A DNA stretch of 54,546 bases from an uncultured Prevotellaceae bacterium. GTDB taxonomy: Bacteria; Bacteroidota; Bacteroidia; Bacteroidales; Bacteroidaceae. Of the stretch, positions 1-7,429 are shown piece by piece (position 1 is the first letter of the stretch; each line of letters begins with the position of its first letter). Where the stretch lies: the NCBI GenBank assembly GCA_902782305.1, contig CACZMV010000011.1, forward strand, positions 65,600 through 120,145. The letters are read 5' to 3'. The notes below the pieces were generated by a model. The model made no database searches. It was not told the origin of the DNA and saw only the letters and a list, made by a program, of their open reading frames with translations. Position numbers and translations under genes: made by a program.

Positions 1-367
1 GGTAATCTGCACAGCGGTGTTCTTCAGCTCGTCCTTCAGCTCGCTGTTGGGGGTGAAGATGATACGACGACTCGTGATGAGTGAGGTCTTCACCTCGTTA
101 ACATTCTCGCAGCTCTTGGCACGCAGACCGAAGCGCATGGTTCCCAAACCGGGGAGCGCAACAGAGTGACCCTCGGTGGCCCAAGCCTTGATCACCTCGC
201 CAGCGGCATCCCAGCAGGCCTGCATCACGCCCTGGTTGACACCACTGCGCAGAGCGGCTTCCTTGATGACCTTGTCCTGAGTGAGCGTCGAGTAGAGCTC
301 AGGCATCATGACGTAGCGGTAGGAGTCGGCATACTTACCGATCTTCTGGAGTTTTTCTTAAAGCCAT
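1..367 (-). CDS. HU-like DNA-binding protein, C-terminus cut by window edge, apparent frameshift near its start
   Basis: Read on the minus strand, the frame from about 355 down to 1 encodes a Bacteroidota HU/IHF-like protein, with segments such as SYRYVMMPELYSTLTQ, VALPGLGTMRFG and TSLITSRRIIFTP. These proteins bend or coat DNA and are common beside capsule loci and VirE-type primases. The natural start, ATG at 367 (MALRK...), is out of frame: it runs MALRKTPEDR then stop. Removing one A from the A5 run at 352-356 would join it to the long frame as MALRKLQKIGKYADSYRY. Either this is a real frameshift, a sequencing slip, or translation starts at the internal ATG at 309. The 3' end lies outside the window. 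The family call is firm; the intact state is not. Confidence 0.72.
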
Positions 368-442
368 AGTTTTACAAATTGATAATTGATAATTGAAAAT
401 TGATAATTAACTCGCTTGCTTCTGAGGGCCTGATTGTGGCTA

Positions 443-492
443 CACGTAGGAAATTTTGCTAGTGCACGTAGGAAAAATTGTTAGTACACGTA
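443..492. repeat. 22-bp tandem repeat, two full copies plus a partial third
   Basis: Units at 443-464 and 465-486 both start CACGTAGGAAA and end in TAGT followed by G or A. A third copy begins at 487 with CACGTA and breaks off. The period is exactly 22 bp. The repeat lies in the putative 5' leader of the HU-like gene, between its promoter-like element and its start. The rest of 368-577 is AT-rich sequence with no gene that I can see. Confidence 0.7.
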
Positions 493-521
493 CCCGCAAT
501 TTCGGTCTCTCGAAGACAATA

Positions 522-529
522 CAAAGGTA
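522..529 (-). promoter_or_regulatory. Candidate -7 element for the HU-like gene
   Basis: The minus strand reads TACCTTTG here, matching the Bacteroidota -7 consensus TAnnTTTG. No good -33 TTTG is seen at the usual distance. If used, the transcript would carry a leader of about 150 nt containing the 22-bp repeats. Confidence 0.4.
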
Positions 530-577
530 CAACATTTCAAAGAACACTCGTCGAACAACAATCAATAACGTTGTGAT

Positions 578-760
578 TTAGTCAACATCGATGCAAAAAT
601 ATTCGCATATCAGCTTGACGGCCTTTGGAGGCAGCAGTTTGGTCTTGCGTTGTACACCCATCTCTGTCAACTGACTATTGAGTGGCTTACACCACCGGCG
701 TAGTGTCTGCAAGCTGATACCCGCCTTGTCGGCCAATTCTTGTTTTGTCATTGCTTTCAT
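578..760 (-). CDS. DUF4248 family small helix-turn-helix protein
   Basis: This 60-residue protein begins with a MerR/Xre-like helix-turn-helix, TKQELADKAGISLQTLRRW (residues 5-23), and ends in KAVKLICEYF. It matches the DUF4248 proteins found beside VirE-type primases and HU proteins in Bacteroidota. The likely role is DNA binding, but no function is established. A -7-like TATATTTG lies upstream at 789-796 on the same strand. It sits between the VirE gene and the HU gene, all on the minus strand, which is the usual order of this cassette. Confidence 0.75.
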   Translation of the reverse strand: MKAMTKQELADKAGISLQTLRRWCKPLNSQLTEMGVQRKTKLLPPKAVKLICEYFCIDVD

Positions 761-859
761 TTAGTATGATTTAATTTGGTTTTAATTGCAAATATATTTA
801 TATATTTGTGATTCGAGTGAAGGTAGAATATGTAAAATCGCCTATAGGAAAACATTTGG

Positions 860-3034
860 TTAGGAATTATCAGTGCTCTGTGTCTCAATTTTCATACAGA
901 GTGATTGTTGACTTTGTTCTTGGGTCATTTCAAATACTCGATAGGCATTACCGCTTTTCGTGTGCTCCCATTTGAATCCAAGCCTACGCATCACCAGCCC
1001 AACTTTACGAGTAGACAACGGTGGACGTCCATAGCTGAGCATTTGGGCAATGTTGGATGCCTTGAGGTGTTTGATGTTGATGTCGCCAGGTTCCGGTTTA
1101 CGGAATCGCATGGTAATCAGTTCCTCCTCGTCAGAGATGATGCGGAAATAGTCGTTCTGACGCTCCACACGCCTCTGATCTTCCTGAGTGAACCAGTGTT
1201 GAAAACCGTTACGGTATTCGTCGCGCAACTGAGCATAGAGCTGGTCGTAGTCCATATTCCATTCGCGAGGGTCGTCGATATGTGAAATCAGGAAACAGAG
1301 CCACCGACGGTTGCCCGTTTCATCATTAAGGAATTTCTCCTGATTGCCCGTTCCGCAGAAACTGGCCAGGCGATGCTTTTCCAAGGCGAATCTGCCGTAA
1401 GGTCGTCTTATCTTAACCTTGATAGCTGTTGAAAGTGCCTTGAGCTCGGCATTATCTTTATCTTTGAACATGTCAATTTCCTCGATTTCCACCAGGCAGT
1501 TCTCTGTCAGTGCGATATGGTCGTCCTTTGCTGAAAACGAGTTGTGTGCATTCTCCCAGAAATAGGAACGCAGGTTGGGAGGTAGCAAATAACGGAAGAA
1601 GGTTGTCTTGTAAATACCTTGAGGTCCTATGAGTACAAAGATGGAGTGGTTTGATGCGTCGTCGTTAAGCCATGTTGCCATTGAGGCCACATGCCATTTA
1701 TGGAATGCCCATAGTAGCTCCTCCTGAGCCTCTGCTTCATTCTGCCCCTCTTGCACGGGAATAGCCGTCAGATGGCTAACCAGTTCTTTCACACGGTCTT
1801 TGCCGTCCCAATCGGGTAGAGAGTTCAGGTAATCACGTACAGGGTGGATTAAGTGGGCGTAATTGCTGCGAATGACATCCATCACGTCATTCTTCAACAC
1901 ACGTTTTCCCGTTTCTGCTGCCATTTCCTTACGAATGGTACAGATGGCCATTTCGTCCATCTCCTTCCATTCGGATGTCTGGGAACTGAGGTATAATGTC
2001 TGATCAGTAATCTGGTTGTAAATGACCTCCACCTTATGGGAAGCAAGCCACTCGCAAATTTCAGGCAATGTAATCATTGATACTTCGCCCTTGCGCCCTC
2101 GTTTGTTCAGCCGCCAGGTGCCATGTTCCCTCTGTCGATGCTGGTAAACCCAATGGATAACGCTCTCACGTGCCTTCCGGTCGTAGTCGTTCCAGTTTTG
2201 GTTTGCCCATTCAATAAGATCCTCGACAGAAACTCCAAAGCGATTGAAGAGATGAGTGGCATGCATTACATATTGATGATGGGTGCCTTGTCCGTAGGTG
2301 ATGTTTCGCTTGGTGAGCATGGGCTCGATAATCACCCAAGCAGCTTCTACCTCTGCATGATGGCTGCCCTCAGCATCCTCCCTGCGTCGTTTGCCGGGCT
2401 CCGTGTCTGCCGCCAAATTGGCTGCTGCTGCCTCGTCGTCTGAAATCTTGAAAGGCTCCGCATTGTCGTTGAGAAAGGCATTCGCATCGTGTGCCATTCC
2501 GCTCAGTCGGGTAATGTTGCCACACTGTCCGTCATAGTCTACACCGCACAGTTTGGCGAAATACTCATTACCTTTCTTGTAGGCTGCCCGATAGTAGATG
2601 CCCATCTCGGGAGGGTTGGCCGTTTCGCCCTCATACCAGTAGATGACACGGAATCCAGTACCGCTGATGGTCGTGTAGAACAGCAACACATGGGAATCCT
2701 CCATGAGCTGCTTTCTTACCTCGTCCATCTTATCGCTCTCCACATGGTCAATGTCACAGATAGCCAGTCCTGTTATTTGGGTAACATGAGTGGTCTGCTT
2801 GCCACTGCCATTGAAGAGCACCGCCACCGAAAAGGCTGGCATCATGGCGTCCTTCACCTTCTTGTTGGCTTCATCACGTGTAATGGTCTTGGCCAGATTC
2901 CGATACAGTGCCGTTTTGTTCTCGACATCACGGTCGTTCTGCAGATACCACAGAACTTCCTGGAGTCCTACGGGACGACTCTCGTAGGACTTCAGGTCTT
3001 TGAAGATACTAACTTTAATGTTGGTTAAGTTCAT
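860..3034 (-). CDS. VirE-type primase/helicase (BT4734-like N-terminus plus VirE ATPase domain)
   Basis: This 724-residue protein has a BT4734-like N-terminal primase-related domain (about 1-210, with the acidic motif ICDIDHV), a middle helical part (about 225-300) and a VirE P-loop ATPase domain (about 400-650). The P-loop reads GPQGIYKTTF near residue 470, with Tyr where a Gly is usual; I believe this is common in Bacteroidota VirE proteins. It is followed by EIEEID (Walker B-like) and GNRRWLCF (sensor-like). Such proteins resemble the replication primases of phages and integrated elements, but their role in this chromosomal cassette is unknown. The start overlaps the end of the upstream 131-residue gene by 20 bases, suggesting translational coupling. 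Confidence 0.82.
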   Translation of the reverse strand: MNLTNIKVSIFKDLKSYESRPVGLQEVLWYLQNDRDVENKTALYRNLAKTITRDEANKKVKDAMMPAFSVAVLFNGSGKQTTHVTQITGLAICDIDHVESDKMDEVRKQLMEDSHVLLFYTTISGTGFRVIYWYEGETANPPEMGIYYRAAYKKGNEYFAKLCGVDYDGQCGNITRLSGMAHDANAFLNDNAEPFKISDDEAAAANLAADTEPGKRRREDAEGSHHAEVEAAWVIIEPMLTKRNITYGQGTHHQYVMHATHLFNRFGVSVEDLIEWANQNWNDYDRKARESVIHWVYQHRQREHGTWRLNKRGRKGEVSMITLPEICEWLASHKVEVIYNQITDQTLYLSSQTSEWKEMDEMAICTIRKEMAAETGKRVLKNDVMDVIRSNYAHLIHPVRDYLNSLPDWDGKDRVKELVSHLTAIPVQEGQNEAEAQEELLWAFHKWHVASMATWLNDDASNHSIFVLIGPQGIYKTTFFRYLLPPNLRSYFWENAHNSFSAKDDHIALTENCLVEIEEIDMFKDKDNAELKALSTAIKVKIRRPYGRFALEKHRLASFCGTGNQEKFLNDETGNRRWLCFLISHIDDPREWNMDYDQLYAQLRDEYRNGFQHWFTQEDQRRVERQNDYFRIISDEEELITMRFRKPEPGDINIKHLKASNIAQMLSYGRPPLSTRKVGLVMRRLGFKWEHTKSGNAYRVFEMTQEQSQQSLCMKIETQSTDNS

Positions 3035-3410
3035 GAAGCAAATATTGTTTAAAGTTTTCTAGCTCTTGGTCTGTCGTGTATTGCCCATCGAGATTGCAAC
3101 TCTCCTTCAAATAATCCACCATCTCTGGATGTAAAATAAGATTGATTTTTAGCCATAGAGCAAAAACGACAAGATCAAAAATGAGTTGCTTCATTGACTG
3201 TCGGAAAACTTTCAGGATGACTATTTTGAAGAACTGATTAGCCTGGAGGTTGTAGGCTTTTTCCGGATTAGTCCACTTGGCATTCATCCCTCCCTTTTTC
3301 TTCAAAAGATTGGTTAATCCTTTAGTGTTTTTAACCTGATGAAGAATAAACATCATCACATCTCGTTGGAGACCATTCTCCAATTCTTTAATCTTTCTCT
3401 TGGTGTACAT
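3015..3410 (-). CDS. Small protein of unknown function upstream of the VirE gene
   Basis: This 131-residue frame is Lys-rich at the N-terminus, with a hydrophobic stretch in the middle (FDLVVFALWLKINLIL, roughly residues 79-94) and an acidic C-terminus. I do not recognise a family. Support for it being a gene: it starts with ATG about 60 bases downstream of a good promoter, overlaps the VirE gene by 20 bases, and has no competing frame. Its job is probably linked to the VirE protein, but that is inference from position only. Confidence 0.5.
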   Translation of the reverse strand: MYTKRKIKELENGLQRDVMMFILHQVKNTKGLTNLLKKKGGMNAKWTNPEKAYNLQANQFFKIVILKVFRQSMKQLIFDLVVFALWLKINLILHPEMVDYLKESCNLDGQYTTDQELENFKQYLLHELNQH

Positions 3411-3467
3411 GACCTTGTTTTACTTGTTAATTAATATTGATTATATTTTGATTTTTGTTTTCGCACA

Positions 3468-3498
3468 CAAAGGTACTAAAAATAATCGAACTGACAAA
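3468..3498 (-). promoter_or_regulatory. Promoter of the minus-strand VirE operon
   Basis: The minus strand shows TTTG (3495-3498), a 19-base spacer and TACCTTTG (3468-3475), an excellent match to the Bacteroidota consensus. It drives the 131-residue gene and VirE, divergent from the polysaccharide locus. Confidence 0.7.
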
Positions 3499-3627
3499 TG
3501 CCCAAAAAGGCTGTGGTGACTCATATACGAATCACCACTTGGACTAAAGTTTATGCTTTATTAACAGTTGCCACTGCGCAAATCGAATATTTTCTGCAAG
3601 AAATGCCGAAAATCCATTAAATTTTCG

Positions 3628-3635
3628 TACCTTTG
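3628..3635 (+). promoter_or_regulatory. -7 element of the polysaccharide locus promoter
   Basis: TACCTTTG matches the Bacteroidota -7 consensus and leads into a leader of about 190 nt before the first gene. No TTTG sits at the -33 position, so the promoter may need an activator. The intergenic stretch 3499-3627 otherwise shows nothing that I recognise. Confidence 0.6.
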
Positions 3636-3647
3636 CCCCGTTATAGT

Positions 3648-3765
3648 GGGCAATTCCGCTGATTCTACGGGTTTTGTGCCCTCGCGTAGAGATGGTAATT
3701 AGCTGAACTATACCCTTTTAGACATTTTTCGCCCCTGTCCGTTTACATAGTAAACAGGACAAGGG
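3648..3765 (+). promoter_or_regulatory. Structured 5' leader of the polysaccharide locus
   Basis: Three potential hairpins can be read. GGGCA (3648-3652) can pair with TGCCC (3677-3681). CTACGGG (3665-3671) can pair with CCC and CGTAG (3679-3689), which excludes the first pairing. A third, strong stem spans 3732-3765 (CCC-C-TGTCC-GTTTA, loop CATAG, TAAAC-A-GGACA-A-GGG). The last is not followed by a T tract, so it is not a simple terminator. Mutually exclusive pairings suggest attenuation or antitermination, but the regulator is unknown. Confidence 0.45.
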
Positions 3766-3830
3766 AAAAGTGTGTATATAGGTTAAGTTCGTTAGAATCA
3801 TCTCTATTTTCATTCAAAATCAACAGGAAA

Positions 3831-4946
3831 GTGATAAAATTCTTGGATCTTCAAGCCATCACCATGATGCATGGTGATGAAATCAAGGCTGCATTGAATC
3901 GGGTTGTAGAGTCCGGTTGGTTCCTTCAGGGCAAGGAAAATCAGTATTTTGAGTCCGATTATGCAAGATATATCGGTACAACACATTGTGTTGCTGTGGC
4001 CAATGGCTTAGATGCTTTGAAACTCATACTCCGAGGGTATAAGGAGATGGGTGTGATGCAGGATGGCGATGAAATCATTGTCCCTGCGAATACGTATATC
4101 GCCACCATTCTTGCCATCACGGAAAACAATCTTGTCCCAGTCTTGGTGGAACCTACCTTTGAGCATCTGGAGATAGATATTGACCAGATAGAGCAACACA
4201 TTACCCCGAAAACGAAGGGTGTGATGACCGTTCATCTCTATGGACGTATAGCCTATAACGAAAAGTTAAGGGATATATGTAAGCGATATGGTCTGAAGCT
4301 CATGGAGGACTGTGCTCAGAGTCATGGGTGTGGATTTAGGTCTCAAGTTTCAGGCTTCACGAAGACTGGAGCACTGGGTGATGCAGCAGCCCACTCGTTT
4401 TATCCAGGAAAGAATTTAGGCGCATTGGGAGATGCAGGCGCAGTGACCACCAACGATGCTGAACTGGCCTCTGTCGTTCGTGCGTTGGCCAATTATGGCA
4501 GTCAGAAGAAGTACGTCTTCAAATATGTGGGCATGAACAGTCGTATGGCAGAGACAGATGCAGCCGTACTGGATGTCAAACTTAGGTATCTGGACGAAGA
4601 CAACAGGAAACGCCATCAGTTGGCTGCCTTCTATTATGCCAACATCAATAATCCATTGATTACACTGCCCAAGCGTATCAAAGATGAGAACAATGTGTAT
4701 CACCAGTTCCCCATTTTCTGCGAAAGGCGTGACGAACTGCAGCAATATCTCACAGATAATGGTATCCAAACATTAATCCACTATCCCATACCACCCCACA
4801 AGCAGGAATGTTATAAGGCTTGGAACCACCGTAGCTATCCCATTACACAGAGGATACATGCTCAGGAGTTGTCAATCCCGATGAGTCAGGTCGTTACCCG
4901 TCAGGAGGCAGAAATGATAGTTGGGGTACTTAATAAGTTTAAATGA
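3831..4946 (+). CDS. DegT/DnrJ/EryC1 sugar aminotransferase, FdtB/QdtB type
   Basis: This 371-residue PLP enzyme would aminate C3 of a dTDP-3-keto-6-deoxyhexose to give a 3-amino sugar (Fuc3N or Qui3N type). Visible features are FLDLQ at the N-terminus, ANGLDAL (57-63), the PLP-binding MEDCAQSHG (158-166) and the Schiff-base lysine K194 in FYPGKNLGALGDAGA, which is typical of FdtB/QdtB. The start is GTG after AGGAAA; MIKFLDLQ is the usual family N-terminus. It opens the locus. Its partner ketoisomerase is 7 kb downstream (11997-12902), and no rmlA or rmlB is in the window, so dTDP-4-keto-6-deoxyglucose must come from elsewhere. The family is certain; the exact sugar is not. Confidence 0.85.
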   Translation: MIKFLDLQAITMMHGDEIKAALNRVVESGWFLQGKENQYFESDYARYIGTTHCVAVANGLDALKLILRGYKEMGVMQDGDEIIVPANTYIATILAITENNLVPVLVEPTFEHLEIDIDQIEQHITPKTKGVMTVHLYGRIAYNEKLRDICKRYGLKLMEDCAQSHGCGFRSQVSGFTKTGALGDAAAHSFYPGKNLGALGDAGAVTTNDAELASVVRALANYGSQKKYVFKYVGMNSRMAETDAAVLDVKLRYLDEDNRKRHQLAAFYYANINNPLITLPKRIKDENNVYHQFPIFCERRDELQQYLTDNGIQTLIHYPIPPHKQECYKAWNHRSYPITQRIHAQELSIPMSQVVTRQEAEMIVGVLNKFK

Positions 4947-4962
4947 ATATGAAACTATAGAA

Positions 4963-5889
4963 ATGTTTAATAGGATGGGTATTAAAAGATGGTTTCATAG
5001 GATTTGCCAGTCTGTTTGGACAATTGGCTTTATTGAAACCAGTATTGATGAAATATTGGCGGGGAAACCTTATCAAATCAAGTGGGTTGATGTTCCTGCT
5101 GATTGTTGGTATGCTGATCCTTTTATTCTTCAGGTGACAGACGAAATAATAGCACTCTTAGTCGAAAAATGGAGTTATGAAAGAGAAAAAGGATGTATTG
5201 CAAAAATAATAATAGACAGGAAAACTAATAAGATAATTAATAGTAAAGTTATCCTGCAGTTGGATACACATTTAAGTTTCCCAGCAATATATAAAAAAGA
5301 AGGAGAGATATTTGTGTGTCCTGAGAATAGTGAGTCAGGATGTCATCATGTTTATAAATACGAAGACAGAAGTGAGAATTTAACATTCATCAAATGTATA
5401 TGTCCTTTGCCATTGACAGATGCTGTTATGACAGAATTGTTAGGTGATAGACTTCTTTTTTCAACTCAATCTTATGATGCAAATGGGAATAAGTTGGATG
5501 TATTCAAATGGAATGCTGAAAATGGTATTTTTGAGTTGTCTTCATCATTATCTTTCGAAGAGAAAATTGCTAGAATGGCAGGACATTTTTTTGAGCATGA
5601 TGGGGTGGTGTATAGACCAGCGCAAGTATGTAACACAGCATACGGTCAGGCAGTCTCGTTGCAAAGAGTGGAGAAAAAGGATAAAACCTTCAATATAGTA
5701 GAAATTAGAAGACTGTTCTCTACGAACAAAAAATTACATAATGGTATGCATACTTTTAATTATTCACAAGGCGTCATCGTGGTTGACGCATGGGGATGGA
5801 TACATCCTTTTTTGAGAAAACTGTTTGTTGATGACTGGGGGAATATGAAGAGTTGGGTGCTGTGTTGTTCTGGCTTGAAAAATGGTTAG
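4963..5889 (+). CDS. Five-bladed beta-propeller protein, GINT1 N-terminal-like (formyltransferase/glycosyltransferase partner)
   Basis: The protein (308 residues from ATG 4963) carries the repeated motifs of a glycosidase-like five-bladed propeller: WYADPFIL, HLSFPAIYKKEGEIFVCPE, LLFSTQ, ARMAGHFFEHDGVVYRPAQ, YGQAVSLQRV and HNGMHTFNYS. This is the domain seen at the N-terminus of plant glucosamine inositolphosphorylceramide transferases and, in bacteria, fused to or beside sugar formyltransferases and glycosyltransferases. Its reaction is not known to me. The frame stays open upstream to a TTG at 4921 inside the previous gene, but ATG 4963, 16 bases after that gene ends, is the better start. 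Codon usage here is clearly more AT-rich than in the preceding gene. Confidence 0.65.
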   Translation: MFNRMGIKRWFHRICQSVWTIGFIETSIDEILAGKPYQIKWVDVPADCWYADPFILQVTDEIIALLVEKWSYEREKGCIAKIIIDRKTNKIINSKVILQLDTHLSFPAIYKKEGEIFVCPENSESGCHHVYKYEDRSENLTFIKCICPLPLTDAVMTELLGDRLLFSTQSYDANGNKLDVFKWNAENGIFELSSSLSFEEKIARMAGHFFEHDGVVYRPAQVCNTAYGQAVSLQRVEKKDKTFNIVEIRRLFSTNKKLHNGMHTFNYSQGVIVVDAWGWIHPFLRKLFVDDWGNMKSWVLCCSGLKNG

Positions 5890-5937
5890 TATAATAATGA
5901 GACTTTCTATTATAACCATCAACTAAACAATAAATAG

Positions 5938-6054
5938 GGACAACAAAAGACAATAAACACAGTGTCTAATACTTGGCATGACTTCGAGGAAATAATTGTT
6001 GATGGAAGTTGTATTGTTGGGTACATTTTCAATGAGAAGAGGAATAATAATTAA
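5938..6054 (+). other. Possible decayed coding remnant in the gap before wzt
   Basis: Within the 174-base gap 5890-6063, one frame is open for 38 codons up to TAA at 6052-6054. It reads like protein (SNTWHDFEEIIVDGSCIVGY) but has no ATG; only a GTG at 5962 is available. It may be the 3' scrap of a lost gene or a chance frame. I recognise no family. Confidence 0.2.
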
Positions 6055-6063
6055 TATAATTTT

Positions 6064-7362
6064 ATGAACGCAATAGAATTTGTTCACGTAGGTAAACAGT
6101 ATCGGCTAGGTCTGGTCTCTACTGGTACGTTCAGTCACGATTTGAATCGTTGGTGGACAATGAATGTTCTGCACAAGGAAGATCCAAATCTTAAAATAGG
6201 TGAGACTAATGATAGATCTCAAAAAGGCAATAGTAATTACGTTTGGGCTTTGAAAGACATCAATTTCAATGTCGAACAGGGGGATGTGGTAGGTATTATT
6301 GGTAAGAATGGTGCTGGTAAAAGTACGCTGCTGAAGCTACTATCTCGTGTAACAACCCCGACAGTTGGCGAAATCCGTGCTCGTGGTCGCATCGCTTCTT
6401 TATTAGAGGTGGGTACTGGATTCCACCCTGAGATGACAGGCCGTGAGAATATCTATTTGAACGGCGCTATTATGGGTATGACCAAGGCTGAAATCACTCG
6501 TAAACTGGATGAAATAGTTGATTTCTCAGGTTGTGAGCGTTATATTGATACTCCAGTAAAGCGTTATTCTTCTGGTATGACCGTTCGTTTAGGCTTTGCT
6601 ATTGCAGCTCATCTGGAGCCTGAGATTCTCGTTGTTGATGAAGTTTTGGCTGTCGGTGATGCTGAATTCCAAAAGAAAGCTATTGGCAAAATGCAGGATG
6701 TATCTAAAGGTGAAGGGCGTACAGTACTTTTCGTCTCTCATAACATGAATGCGGTAAAGATGTTATGTAAAAATGCAATTGTCCTTAAGGATGGAAAATT
6801 TGATTTCTCAGGTAGTGCCCATGACTGTGTAGATTATTATATTGATTCTAATTCAAAGGATTTGTGCGGTTATTCAGTTGTTGAAGCATCTATGAGACAA
6901 ATGGGCTTTTCTGGTGAAATTACAATTGAAGAAGCAAAATTTTTATGTGATTACCAGAATTTGGGGACAGATGAACCTATTGTGCTGGAGTTAACTTTGA
7001 AAAAGCATTTTGGAAATATCAAAGAATGTAGATATTCAATTAATATTTTTGATTTTTCGGATGTACGCATTTTAGGTTATGTTACGGAGAGTCTTCCTGT
7101 TCCCCAAGACAGAGAAGTTTATAAGGTGAAAATTACATTAACCAATCATTCTTTAACCGCAAGAAAATATAAACTAAGTTTAAATGTTGGTTACAAGGAG
7201 ATGGATGGTTGTATTCGTAATTTTGATGTTGTTAACGATGGGGTGTTGTCTTTTGAGGTGAAGTACATTACGAAAAGAGATAATAGGGAATATTTGAGTT
7301 GGAATCCGGAATGGGGTGCTATTATTCATTTTGAACAGTCTACATCCATTGAATTATTATAA
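6064..7362 (+). CDS. wzt: Polysaccharide ABC transporter ATPase, Wzt type, with C-terminal carbohydrate-binding-like domain
   Basis: This 432-residue protein has a full nucleotide-binding domain: Walker A IIGKNGAGKST (78-88), signature RYSSGMTVRLGFA (167-179), Walker B ILVVDE (188-193) and switch His226 in FVSHN. Beyond about 250 there is an extra beta-rich domain like the Wzt C-terminal domain that reads the modified end of an O-antigen. Wzt proteins power export of finished glycan together with the Wzm permease, but no ABC-2 permease gene is in this window, while a Wzx/Wzy pair is. It may work with a permease elsewhere or be left over. Upstream is a 174-base gap with a possible coding remnant. 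Confidence 0.88.
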   Translation: MNAIEFVHVGKQYRLGLVSTGTFSHDLNRWWTMNVLHKEDPNLKIGETNDRSQKGNSNYVWALKDINFNVEQGDVVGIIGKNGAGKSTLLKLLSRVTTPTVGEIRARGRIASLLEVGTGFHPEMTGRENIYLNGAIMGMTKAEITRKLDEIVDFSGCERYIDTPVKRYSSGMTVRLGFAIAAHLEPEILVVDEVLAVGDAEFQKKAIGKMQDVSKGEGRTVLFVSHNMNAVKMLCKNAIVLKDGKFDFSGSAHDCVDYYIDSNSKDLCGYSVVEASMRQMGFSGEITIEEAKFLCDYQNLGTDEPIVLELTLKKHFGNIKECRYSINIFDFSDVRILGYVTESLPVPQDREVYKVKITLTNHSLTARKYKLSLNVGYKEMDGCIRNFDVVNDGVLSFEVKYITKRDNREYLSWNPEWGAIIHFEQSTSIELL

Positions 7363-7429
7363 ATTCTATCTTCTCTTGATATTTCCGATATATAGATTTA
7401 AGTTATTAGTCAATTAAATATCATAATAG

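Noticed and set aside
443-492. CRISPR array
   Set aside because: The 22-bp units are contiguous with no spacers, and no cas gene is present.
3691-3708. ops/JUMPstart-like element in the capsule leader (GGTAATTAGCTG)
   Set aside because: It does not match the GGCGGTAGnGT consensus beyond a few bases, and this element is known from Gammaproteobacteria.
3732-3765. Intrinsic terminator in the capsule leader
   Set aside because: The stem is good but no T tract follows on either strand.
3499-3830. Invertible capsule promoter as in Bacteroides fragilis
   Set aside because: I found no pair of inverted repeats flanking the promoter and no invertase gene in the window.
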